Shown here: positions 16,660 to 25,088 of the stretch, one piece after another
Position numbering within the stretch: position 1 is the first letter of the stretch
Layout of the letters: each line of letters opens with the position of its first letter
Assembly (NCBI GenBank): GCA_046345315.1
Contig: JBKDKA010000158.1
Span: forward strand, 16,335-80,334
Source: F1-80-MAGs062 sp046345315
GTDB lineage: Bacteria; Planctomycetota; Planctomycetia; Planctomycetales; Planctomycetaceae
Reading direction: 5' to 3'
DNA: 64,000 nucleotides
The notes under the pieces: generated by a model
What the model was told of the DNA's origin: nothing
Seen by the model: only the letters and a program-made list of their open reading frames with translations
Database searches by the model: none
Position numbers and translations under genes: made by a program

Positions 16660-17543
16660 CACGACAACTGGTATTCATTCATGGGCGTTCACAGGAGAAC
16701 AAGAATGCCACGGCTTTGAAGGCCGAGTGGATTGACTCATGGAAGAAAGGGCTTGCAAAGAACGGGCTTTCATTGCCGGTCTCCGATGACAATATCCGCT
16801 TTCCATACTACGGTCAGACACTGTTTGACCTCGTGAACCACGTGCCAGCCGGCGACGTCGCTGACGTAATCGTTCGAGGAGCCGATACAAACGAAAAGGA
16901 AGCGATCTTCGTCAGGAATTTTGTGATTGAGATTCAACAGCAGTTGGGAATCACGGAATTCCAGGTGCAGGAGTTAACGGCGGAAACAATCTCAGAACGC
17001 GGGCCGCTGAACTGGAAATGGGTCCGATCGGTGCTCAAGGCCCTCGATAAACATGTGCCGGGTGCAAGCAGCACGAGCATTTCGCTGGCGACGCGAGACG
17101 TTTACCTCTACCTGAAGAATCCCGGTTTCCAGAACGTCATTGATACGGGGGTTCGGAAGGCGTTTACTCCCGGAGTGGAGACCGTCGTTGTTGGGCACTC
17201 GCTGGGCTCCATCGTGTCGTACAATCTGCTTCGACGCGATGGCAAAGATCTTGGCTGGAAGGTACCGCTCTTTGTAACTCTCGGTGCTCCATTGGCTGTC
17301 ACGGCCGTCAAAGATGCCCTGAAGCCTGTGAAGCATCCTGGCTGCGTCTCGAAGTGGTTTAACGCGATGGACAGCCGTGACATCGTCGCTTTGCATCCGC
17401 TGGATGCCGCTCACTTCCCAGTGACGCCGACCATTGAGAACAAGACGAATGTCGATAACCCGACCGAGAACCGACACGGTATTTCGGGTTATCTGAGCGA
17501 TGCCGTGGTCGCAAAACGAATCTATGACGCGCTGAAGTCCTGA
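16656..17543 (+). CDS. Alpha/beta hydrolase, likely serine esterase or lipase (295 aa)
   Basis: Alpha/beta hydrolase fold: oxyanion-region FIHGRS near residue 7, nucleophile elbow GHSLGS with Ser182, a candidate acidic residue in NAMDSRDIV and a C-terminal His274 (RHGISGYL) completing a plausible triad. GHSLG is typical of lipases and esterases. The start is the ATG at 16656, which overlaps the caspase gene stop by 4 bases; a longer frame from 16590 lies inside that gene. As last gene of a coupled protease-protease-hydrolase operon it may be the effector, for example attacking membrane lipid or an ester, held inactive until cleaved. Substrate unknown. Confidence 0.85.
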   Translation: MTRQLVFIHGRSQENKNATALKAEWIDSWKKGLAKNGLSLPVSDDNIRFPYYGQTLFDLVNHVPAGDVADVIVRGADTNEKEAIFVRNFVIEIQQQLGITEFQVQELTAETISERGPLNWKWVRSVLKALDKHVPGASSTSISLATRDVYLYLKNPGFQNVIDTGVRKAFTPGVETVVVGHSLGSIVSYNLLRRDGKDLGWKVPLFVTLGAPLAVTAVKDALKPVKHPGCVSKWFNAMDSRDIVALHPLDAAHFPVTPTIENKTNVDNPTENRHGISGYLSDAVVAKRIYDALKS

Positions 17544-17558
17544 CACACGGAGAACTAA

Positions 17559-17574
17559 ACACACACCTGTGTGT
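17559..17574 (+). terminator. Small hairpin after the CHAT/caspase/hydrolase operon
   Basis: ACACACA and TGTGTGT separated by two bases, 15 bases after the hydrolase stop codon. The loop is very short and no T-tract follows, so it is at best a weak terminator or a transcript-end stabiliser. Confidence 0.25.
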
Positions 17575-18522
17575 ATGCGTCCTTTGCATCGATATTTCAA
17601 TCGGATTGCGGCGTTCAATTGTGTGCCTTACAGTGTTGTTCAGACGCTGAGTTGATTTCGCTGAATCGCTTTGGCATCTTTTGGATACGGGTGTTACCTG
17701 CTTTTCTATCCCCTTGGATACAGATTCAGCATTTTTTTTCACACTTTTACCCAACAGGATTGTTCATCCACTGATCCGGTCAGATCGACCGATTTCCCTC
17801 CGACGCGTTGAATCAAGCAGATGTTCGCCACATCGGTCGTGATCATCAATGTGCGCTGGTGACATTCAATCCGTCGTTTTGAGGCTGAATTAATCTGAAC
17901 TTTTGTGCGAACTACGCAAACCCGGCCAAACCCGCACACCGGGTCCGGTCGAAAAGACCACTCGAAAAACCAGCAAATATCAGCTTACACTCGTCAAAAC
18001 CCTGGCCGATTTTGACTCGCAAATCAGTGGCCAGTTTTAACCCGCGCAATGACAGACATGCGTCAACCTCGTTTTCTCCCGAACCTGCCGAAAACCCAAA
18101 GCAGCATTGTTGAAACAGTTCATGAGGAGATCGCATCACAGGCCAAACAGCGACCCGTTTTGATGACGAGTCGCTTTAACCAATCCCATCAGCAACAGCG
18201 ATCACTTCCTTTGTGACGAGTGCTGTACGCTCCATCTTGTTGAACTAGCTTCCGCATATCGCGAAATGTTTTGAATAAAGCGTTCTCAGCTTCGATCTCT
18301 CGATTCCTGACGCCGCAACCTGTTTTTGAGCGAGATTTGGAAATCTCGAATCTCGGGGCCAGCCAATGCTCAGTATCCAGTGCCGAAAACAAATCTCACG
18401 TCAGCAGCTCAGCCTCGACAGCTTACGACCTGACACTGTGTCTTCCACCAGGGATTGTTGCTCGAGTGGCTGAATTCGAATTCTGGAGCCAAATGATTCC
18501 CTGTCAGAACTATCTCGAAACT
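17575..18522. other. Spacer between two convergent operons
   Basis: About 950 bases between the hydrolase gene and the end of the methyltransferase operon. Several short frames exist on both strands, but none has a ribosome site or protein-like composition. A T-rich patch lies around 17700-17760. I see no repeat, tRNA or transposase fragment. Confidence 0.45.
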
Positions 18523-19986
18523 CTATCCCGCTTCGGCAGCGAAGCGGTCGGCTATCTCCGAAGCGAGAATCCAATCACCGCTCATGACCGCCTCGAACGC
18601 TTGCTGATATACCCTTTGCGGGACTGGAAGTCTTGGCATGAGCAGCTGGAGAGAACTGATATCGCCAGGTTCGAGCTTCTTCAGCCCACGCGCATACGTG
18701 CGCTGAGCCGCCTCAATCTGCCTACGAGCTGTCGTTGTCAAGAGCATCAACGCCCATGCACAACGAGTCTCCCTGGGAATGTCGTTGGTAAATCGTACGG
18801 TGTACAGCGTGTTGGTTGCGCACAGTCGTGGTGTGTCGTTGAAACAAACGACCGGTCCATGCTGAGTCATTCCACTCAGAAAACCATGTGGTTGTGGCGG
18901 AAGCCGCGTACGCCACCAAGGGGTCCGGTTCCGAACTTTGAATGCGTCCCGTCGGCATCCTCCTTTTTCTGACTCCAGCTCAAGATATGCTCGTACATGC
19001 ACATTGTCTAAATCGGAATCATGCGGTCGGAACAGCCAAACACGTTCATTATCATCACGGTAGTCATTCCATACACCCTTGGTGATCGTCGGACAAAGCA
19101 GATGTCGTGCACGCGTTACGACCGGGCGAAGCGAGGATTTGGGAAGTCTGTGTTCGAGCCGCTGTGATTCGCTGAGGAGAAAATAGTCAGAATCCCCGGT
19201 AACGGCCCCAATCCCGATACTCATCACATTTCGAAGCATGACATGATCAGGCCTCAATCGGCAACCAGTCGTTTCCTTCACTTTTTGTTTTGTCGTGCGA
19301 CTCGTTTTCAGACTCGAAACCAAGCCCTGAAGATTTCTGTGCTGGCTCCGAATGACCGTTGCGGACCTGTTACCGAATCCGCGACAGAAAAGAACCACAG
19401 CACCTTCATCGACAGCATCGAATATTGGAACCTCGCATCGATGAACACGGTATTCACCGAACAGCTCGGGCAACTCATTGCGAAGCATCGAGGCGTATCC
19501 TGCGTATTCAAAAGAGGCAGGCAATACGAATCCGAGTGAGCCACCGGGGCGTAGTAGACGCAGGACAGCACACAGGAATGCGTACCAACAATTTGATCCA
19601 GCAGATACGCGAATACCAGCAGGAGTTTGATGCAACAGAGCCGCATCGCGAATTTTTGCTGGAACGTTCCGTAAGGAGATGTACGGAGGATTTGCAATGA
19701 TGCGGTCGAAACGCGAGGTGGTTCGCGCTGCCCAATCGAGGAATTCGGTGGACCGCTTTACACGGCCAAGTTGATCGTTCGGCTCTGAGGTCTTGGCAAG
19801 GTCAAGGCCAACAATACGCTGCTTCTCTGTTCCGCCGCGCGAGATCGCCTCCAACAAGGCACCTTTTCCCACGCAGGGCTCCAGCCAGCGGGATGTCGGT
19901 GTGTCCCCTAGCGCGGCAACCAGCGCATCCGCGAGCAATTGCGGCGTATAGACATTGCAGGAGGCAGGAGGGATAAGCTGACGCAC
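18523..19986 (-). CDS. N6-adenine DNA methyltransferase (487 aa)
   Basis: Class I SAM-dependent DNA methyltransferase of the Eco57I/N-6 adenine type. Motif I is WLEPCVGKGALLEA (about 34-46) for SAM binding, and motif IV is ANPPY (98-102), the catalytic loop for adenine-N6. The second half would be the target-recognition region. Last gene of a four-gene minus-strand operon, 9 bases after the 252-aa gene. No nuclease domain is fused and no restriction endonuclease is adjacent, so it is not an ordinary type II pair; it may mark self DNA or host DNA within the circuit formed by its neighbours, or protect incoming plasmid DNA. Confidence 0.88.
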   Translation of the reverse strand: MRQLIPPASCNVYTPQLLADALVAALGDTPTSRWLEPCVGKGALLEAISRGGTEKQRIVGLDLAKTSEPNDQLGRVKRSTEFLDWAARTTSRFDRIIANPPYISLRNVPAKIRDAALLHQTPAGIRVSAGSNCWYAFLCAVLRLLRPGGSLGFVLPASFEYAGYASMLRNELPELFGEYRVHRCEVPIFDAVDEGAVVLFCRGFGNRSATVIRSQHRNLQGLVSSLKTSRTTKQKVKETTGCRLRPDHVMLRNVMSIGIGAVTGDSDYFLLSESQRLEHRLPKSSLRPVVTRARHLLCPTITKGVWNDYRDDNERVWLFRPHDSDLDNVHVRAYLELESEKGGCRRDAFKVRNRTPWWRTRLPPQPHGFLSGMTQHGPVVCFNDTPRLCATNTLYTVRFTNDIPRETRCAWALMLLTTTARRQIEAAQRTYARGLKKLEPGDISSLQLLMPRLPVPQRVYQQAFEAVMSGDWILASEIADRFAAEAG

Positions 19987-19995
19987 CGACTAATT

Positions 19996-20754
19996 CTACT
20001 CCTCGAACAATGCGTCACCTTGGCGCGGCTTTGCTCGCTTGAGCGCGAGCCAAGGTGAGCCGCTATCACAGGAGTCAACTTGACGAAGTTTCCAGTTTAA
20101 CAGCTGCTTAAGACGCAACTTCTGGTTCCGTGTCCAGAACATAAGATCATGATCATTACCAACAAGTCGTTGTTGCCACGTATCTTGAAACAGTTCCCCA
20201 AGAAAGAACTCAATTGCTGACATCGGAGTTACAAACAGAGTTGGCAGACGGGGCACTGGCACATTTTTGGGAAACAGTTGGTCCGTGTCGTCACCAAATA
20301 CCTGCGTGTGAAAAAAACACCCCGGAGAATCGGCGGCACCACATTCTACACGCCATCGAGCGATCTCAGTTCTATCTCCTTCACTCTCACAAATGCGAAG
20401 TCGGATAGAGGCATTGCCACACACCTCGAACACCTTCGCTGCGCCTTTCCTGATCGGGCAATTCCTCAACTGCCAACACCACGTCATTTCGCCGAATACC
20501 TTTCGTGGTCCCCTTCGCTCGCCTCTTTCGTATTCGAATGTGTCGAGAGTTCGAACTGGCAATTCCTGATCGACTTTCCAAAACGCGGGCCGGTCTCCGT
20601 TATTGGTTTGCAATTGGCTAAGTTGGTCCCGAAGTCGCTGGAACACTCCTTGGGCGCTGGCATCCAAGAACCTGTTTTTCGCGAGATTTTCTATCGCACG
20701 AAGCTCTTGCATGAAATTCGCGAAGTTAAACCGCAGGGGCTCAAAGTCATTCAT
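19996..20754 (-). CDS. Protein of unknown function in the GHKL-receiver-methyltransferase operon (252 aa)
   Basis: Unrecognised soluble protein. The N-terminal 60 residues are helical (FANFMQELRAIENLAKN), the rest mixed, with several Cys and Trp residues and a basic C-terminus (WTRNQKLRLKQLLNWKLRQ) that could contact nucleic acid. The ATG shares one base with the preceding stop (TAATG), so translation is coupled to the receiver gene, and the methyltransferase starts 9 bases after its stop. A specificity, adaptor or effector role is possible; nothing in the sequence decides. Confidence 0.8.
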   Translation of the reverse strand: MNDFEPLRFNFANFMQELRAIENLAKNRFLDASAQGVFQRLRDQLSQLQTNNGDRPAFWKVDQELPVRTLDTFEYERGERRGPRKVFGEMTWCWQLRNCPIRKGAAKVFEVCGNASIRLRICESEGDRTEIARWRVECGAADSPGCFFHTQVFGDDTDQLFPKNVPVPRLPTLFVTPMSAIEFFLGELFQDTWQQRLVGNDHDLMFWTRNQKLRLKQLLNWKLRQVDSCDSGSPWLALKRAKPRQGDALFEE

Positions 20755-21899
20755 TACTCTTCACCCCTATCTGCCGTGGAGAGCTTATGGCGATCAGCGG
20801 AAATGACAGCGGTAGCCAACTGCGGGTGTTCACCTGCGTCGGTGAGTCGCGCCCAAGCCTGCTCTGCAAATACTGGCCAGTCGTCGGGCTGAATGCGTAC
20901 CGATTGAGTGATATCGATGGGATCAGGCAGCCAGCCAAGTTTGTAATCAAGACAAAGAACTGGCTGGTCAACTGCGAGCCGCTGGAGCTGATTTCCACAT
21001 TCTGCATTAAGCAGATCGACAATAGGCGCCGTCTCAAACGAGCGACCATCGCTCATCTGCCAGAGTACCGACTCAATGCCACTCCGCCACCAACAAAGAC
21101 CACCGCTAAAGTCGTGCAACGCGCCTGAGTACTCGGCCGACTGAAGCGAGTCCTTCAGCCCAGTAGCGAGGCCCTGTTTCAATGAGTTCAATGTCACTTT
21201 CAATCGTGCCGCCAATCGCGATTCGTTCATCAGAAAGCACGGGTAGGGCAGTATGCGTTGATTCATCCAGCGGACGAGACGCATGCCATCACGATGGTTT
21301 TCGAGTTCATGAATTGGTGGATGACAGTCCTCGATATCTTGCCATGCAAGTGACTTCCACTGGGTTTCTGGAAGCTTGAGCCACTCCCTGAACAAACCAA
21401 TAGCGCTTTCGCGGTCTTCTGTTGGCCAACGCTCTGGAAGGGCGGCGACTGCATCTGCCAGACTGCAAATCTGTTGCAACTGATTCGCAAGCCGTGGGTT
21501 TTCCGCCGTCTTCTCGAGCACCCATTCCAGCCCGTGTTGGCGAGCGATCGAGTGAAGACGCGTGTCGGGAAGCCGACCTGATGTGAGGTCAGTCAGGTGC
21601 GCCGAGCGTAGCACGTATGCTGTTGGGCTTCGGATCAGATTACACTCGTGAGACTTCAGCACTTGCAGCAATGCAAGCCCATTCATCGGTTGCAACGCGA
21701 CGCAATTGGTCTGGTCACGTTCCGGCCAAGATTCGTCGAGGCGGAAATCAACGACGACGACGTGTGCTTCCTGCAAATCCACAATTCTCACGTCCTGTGG
21801 ATGCAGCACGGAGACTTGCGCAAGTTCTTTCCATCCGTGAAGTCTTGCGCCTTCATCATCAGCGTTGTCATCGACGATTAGAATCCTGCGGTCGCTCAT
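20754..21899 (-). CDS. Receiver-domain (response-regulator-like) protein with unknown output domain (381 aa)
   Basis: The N-terminal 150 residues form a CheY-like receiver: acidic pair Asp10/Asp11 (LIVDDNADD), phosphoacceptor Asp51 (VVVVDFRLD), an AYVLRSAH strand with a Ser switch residue, and a Lys in the VLEKTAENP region. The remaining 230 residues match no DNA-binding output I know; they contain Trp-rich helical segments (FSGGLCWWRSGIES, VLWQMSD). It starts 6 bases after the double-GHKL gene and its stop overlaps the next start (TAATG). Most likely phosphorylated or bound by the upstream ATPase and passing the signal to the 252-aa protein or the methyltransferase. Confidence 0.85.
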   Translation of the reverse strand: MSDRRILIVDDNADDEGARLHGWKELAQVSVLHPQDVRIVDLQEAHVVVVDFRLDESWPERDQTNCVALQPMNGLALLQVLKSHECNLIRSPTAYVLRSAHLTDLTSGRLPDTRLHSIARQHGLEWVLEKTAENPRLANQLQQICSLADAVAALPERWPTEDRESAIGLFREWLKLPETQWKSLAWQDIEDCHPPIHELENHRDGMRLVRWMNQRILPYPCFLMNESRLAARLKVTLNSLKQGLATGLKDSLQSAEYSGALHDFSGGLCWWRSGIESVLWQMSDGRSFETAPIVDLLNAECGNQLQRLAVDQPVLCLDYKLGWLPDPIDITQSVRIQPDDWPVFAEQAWARLTDAGEHPQLATAVISADRHKLSTADRGEE

Positions 21900-21905
21900 G
21901 GTTTG

Positions 21906-24176
21906 TCATTTGGGGAATGTGATTTGCAATGCTGTTGAGAACCCACGAGACGGCGCTGCGAACCGAATTGCAGCGCCGTAGTCCTCAAGCAGGTTTCGTG
22001 TGATTGGCAATCCCATTCCCATTCCTTGTCCGAGAACTGGGTCTGTTTCCACGGTAGTGGACTCGAAGGGCTGGAACCAACGCTCCCCCTCATTGGGCTC
22101 AACTGCAACCCCCGTGTTCTCGACGGTCACAACGACTTGACCTTCCCGGTCGATCTTGGCTACGGCTCGCACTCGCCCCTCGTGATCGGCCGCCTTCACC
22201 GCATTAGTGAGCAGGTTGGAGAAGACAACGATGAGTTCCGCAGGGAACATCGGGACTGATTTCAGCTCGTTTGGGATGTCGTTCTCAATCTCGATTCCTT
22301 TGCGAGAGGCGGTCGCTGAAATCAGCCGACAGGCCGCATCGAATCGCTCGGCCAGCTTCTGACGCGATCGTCGTCGCCGAGCATCAGGCGAAATCACGTC
22401 AGTAAGATACGAAGCTTGCCTCTCAATTCCTCGTTTCAAATCACGAATGGATGTCCGCAACTGAGACAGTCGCTTCTTGGATGCTGCAGGCAACGAAATC
22501 CCTGCCTCAATTTCACTTACGGCTGACTCCAGTGCCTGGGCCATTCCAAGAATTCCCTTGATCTCATGCACAAACGCCGCCATCTGCGTGCCGACTGAGG
22601 CAAGCACTCGCAGAATCGCACCTTCAGTCATCAAGCGGTCGTGAGTTTCCGCCCCCTCCGTGAACTTGGATGACGCCTTTTCGATAAGACGTTGTGCCTC
22701 GTTGATATTGCCCTGCGCTGCTTCCCGGCGAGCTTCTTTCGCCAAATTCGTTGCTTCGGTAACTGACTGTTCGACCGCAGTTCGAAGTTCGACACGCGGC
22801 TTGGCCTTCTGTTGCCGCTCGTCACGGCGCGCGATTCGAGGTTGCAGTTTGGCAGCTGCTCGGACCCGAACTGAAAGGTAGATCGCAGTACGAACAATAT
22901 CGAACATGTGGTCGAAACTTGCGTCTGATGAAAAGCCTTCTCGATTCACCAACATTCGAAGATTGGGAGCCCCGGCCGAGGTTAGAAACACAGCTCCGAA
23001 ATACGAGCTATTGCCGAGAAATGTTAACCCCTCATCCTTGTCGTCAGTCGGCTCCTCGAATCCCTTTTGATCAAGCCACGACAGCGCGCGCGGACGGGTT
23101 TTGTAGTCGGCATCGAGCAAAAGCCAGTCATTATTGGGCTCCCCATAGGGCAGTACACGGAAGCCTTCATTGTATACTCGCACACCATAAGAGCGAGACA
23201 TCCATTGCTTAAATGTTCGATCGCCGAGGTTTCCCTCTCGGACTAATATGCGAGCGACGAAATGTGGGCCAGCGTCGTGGTCAGGATGCTCATACTTAAA
23301 ATCGCAAACACGAGCTTCTTCGATTTCTGCCTTTCCCGTCTTCGTGGGCGCAATGCGGATCTGTACTTTGCGGCGTGATGAACTGGCATCAATCTCGATT
23401 AGCCAATGGGAACCTGTGGCCAACTGCGGCCAATACCCCTCCCCCGTTGCAAAATCTCCTGTCAGCTCGCAACGAATCCCAGTGTCGGTTGTGTCGATGT
23501 CTGCAATTTTCGGCCGATCGAATAGGCGTTCGCCCGGAACGAGACCCTTCGGTAGATTCACGAGGATATCGGGGGGCTGAAAGCTCTCGACCTCCGCCTG
23601 AAGCTGAACCAACTCGGCCGGAGTCCATTTCTTGCGTAATCTTTGCAGGGTGATCGTCGTTCCCGGCTTCGCTTTTCGAGGGCGCGGCGACGTGTCGACC
23701 TGAATTGCCCCAGAACTCTCGATGTCGTCGAACAGCCTCTTTTGTTCAATCTTTGCCCAATCAATCGACGCATCCAAAATGTGGTCACTCGGCTCGACGA
23801 AGTTGGGATCAGGAATTGACTCAACCTGCAGGAAGGTGGCCAACTTATGTGCCGCCAACCTGCCAATCCCTTTCGCTCCGGTGAATCGACGTTTGAATTT
23901 CGCTGACTTGCGATTGCTCGATTCCTTGAACCGAGACGCGATCGTGAGGAATCCTCGCTCGAACCGTTCCTTGTTCATGCCGATACCGTCGTCGGTTATC
24001 GTAATCGATCCCTTTCTCGGATCGTCAAGATTTCTCCCATGGACGGTAACGATCGTCGCATCGGCGTCGTATGCGTTCTTGATCAATTCGACAAGCGCCG
24101 TCGAATTCCTTCCAACAAGCAATTCACCCAGCTCGCGGAACAGGTGCGTATCGACGGTAAACTTGGCATTGGACAT
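21906..24176 (-). CDS. Double-GHKL ATPase: Hsp90/MutL-like domain plus histidine-kinase-like domain (756 aa)
   Basis: Contains two Bergerat-fold ATPase modules. The first (about 1-250) resembles Hsp90/MutL/MORC proteins: N box ELIKNAYDAD (30-39), G1 DDGIGM (62-67), G2 GAKGIGRLA (100-108). The second is kinase-like: H box FVHEIKG with candidate phospho-acceptor His537 followed by a helical hairpin, N box FSNLLTNAVKAAD (about 652-664), G1 VENTG (685-689) and G2 GQGMGMG (716-722). A charged coiled-coil stretch (about 435-500) joins them. No membrane segment, so it would sense a cytoplasmic signal. First gene of the four-gene operon, directly before a receiver protein. Two ATPase domains of different lineages in one sensor is unusual. 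Confidence 0.88.
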   Translation of the reverse strand: MSNAKFTVDTHLFRELGELLVGRNSTALVELIKNAYDADATIVTVHGRNLDDPRKGSITITDDGIGMNKERFERGFLTIASRFKESSNRKSAKFKRRFTGAKGIGRLAAHKLATFLQVESIPDPNFVEPSDHILDASIDWAKIEQKRLFDDIESSGAIQVDTSPRPRKAKPGTTITLQRLRKKWTPAELVQLQAEVESFQPPDILVNLPKGLVPGERLFDRPKIADIDTTDTGIRCELTGDFATGEGYWPQLATGSHWLIEIDASSSRRKVQIRIAPTKTGKAEIEEARVCDFKYEHPDHDAGPHFVARILVREGNLGDRTFKQWMSRSYGVRVYNEGFRVLPYGEPNNDWLLLDADYKTRPRALSWLDQKGFEEPTDDKDEGLTFLGNSSYFGAVFLTSAGAPNLRMLVNREGFSSDASFDHMFDIVRTAIYLSVRVRAAAKLQPRIARRDERQQKAKPRVELRTAVEQSVTEATNLAKEARREAAQGNINEAQRLIEKASSKFTEGAETHDRLMTEGAILRVLASVGTQMAAFVHEIKGILGMAQALESAVSEIEAGISLPAASKKRLSQLRTSIRDLKRGIERQASYLTDVISPDARRRRSRQKLAERFDAACRLISATASRKGIEIENDIPNELKSVPMFPAELIVVFSNLLTNAVKAADHEGRVRAVAKIDREGQVVVTVENTGVAVEPNEGERWFQPFESTTVETDPVLGQGMGMGLPITRNLLEDYGAAIRFAAPSRGFSTALQITFPK

Positions 24177-25088
24177 CGAACAACTTGCATCTAACTCGTG
24201 GAATTTAAGCTTCCGGAGGGATTACGAAGGAATATCGAGCGCTGCGCTCGAAAGAGTCTGATTGTACAAAGTCCGCTTCGAGGCGACACGCCTACTGCCC
24301 GGTAAGTCTACAAATTCGTCTCCAGAATCGCTCGACGTCGATCGGAGAACTGACACGACCGTTGACATCATTCAGCCCGCTTCTGTGCGGTGGACTTGAG
24401 CCTGCATTGGCTTTGATGCCAGGCATTGAAGCGAATTCAGCAAGCAGCTTTCGGGTGCTGACCAGTGTCCTTCGATCTCAGGACTGTCTACTCGAAATCG
24501 GTTTGAGCTGCGCCGACTCTCCCTCCGAGATGAGTTCGGGATTTGCAAATGATGGCGAGATCCACGTCCAACCCATCGAGTATCTCTCTGTGATCGTCGG
24601 GTTTCTGGAGGGCCTGCTGATTACGTTTTGTGGAGGCGCAACTGCGTGATCGGCGTTCGCGGGACCGGCAATGCGGGCGAGATTTCTGTGAGATAACACT
24701 TCAGACTGACAATTCTTCGGTGTCGGATTTATGATGCCTGCCCATATCGAGATTGTTTTGGGGATGCTGCCAATCGCCTGAGCCATTTCGATCAGCAAAC
24801 CTGGTGTACGAGGTCAATGATATCAGGTCGACGCCAAGCATTGCTCGATAGGGGCACACGAGATATTTGCCTCCTGCGGTCGGTGAATTCGCGTTGTCGC
24901 CGGTCCAATAGATATCTGCTCTGCTCAAGCTCAGCAAACGGGGTATTCGAAATGCCCCTTCCTCGCCACGCCATCGCACCGCCTCCCTGGGGCGAAGGCG
25001 ATGCGACAGCGAGGCAGACGGGGCAGAAGATCGATCCGTTATCAAGAATGTTCATTCTTCATGACGTCAAAAATTTCCCCTGTGATTG
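24177..25088. other. Intergenic region upstream of the four-gene operon
   Basis: About 910 bases. It should hold the promoter for the minus-strand operon that starts at 24176 and the 3' end of the methylase-helicase transcript. Frames present on both strands look like noise; no repeat, RNA gene or IS remnant was recognised. Confidence 0.45.

Noticed and set aside
11330..17543. A type III-E CRISPR (TPR-CHAT) system
   Set aside because: The CHAT protein here has NB-ARC and C-terminal TPRs rather than the TPR-CHAT layout, and no gRAMP effector or CRISPR array is present.
17739..18139. Short minus-strand frames between the hydrolase and methyltransferase operons
   Set aside because: No ribosome site, no hydrophobic pattern, and overlapping in different frames; not annotated.
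18523..24176. A classic restriction-modification system or Detocs
   Set aside because: No restriction nuclease was found, and although a kinase-like protein and a receiver are present, there is no Detocs-type effector receiver; the name was not used.
24701..25055. Minus-strand frames of 87-114 aa downstream of the methylase-helicase
   Set aside because: Two overlapping frames with composition typical of non-coding GC-rich DNA; no start signal.
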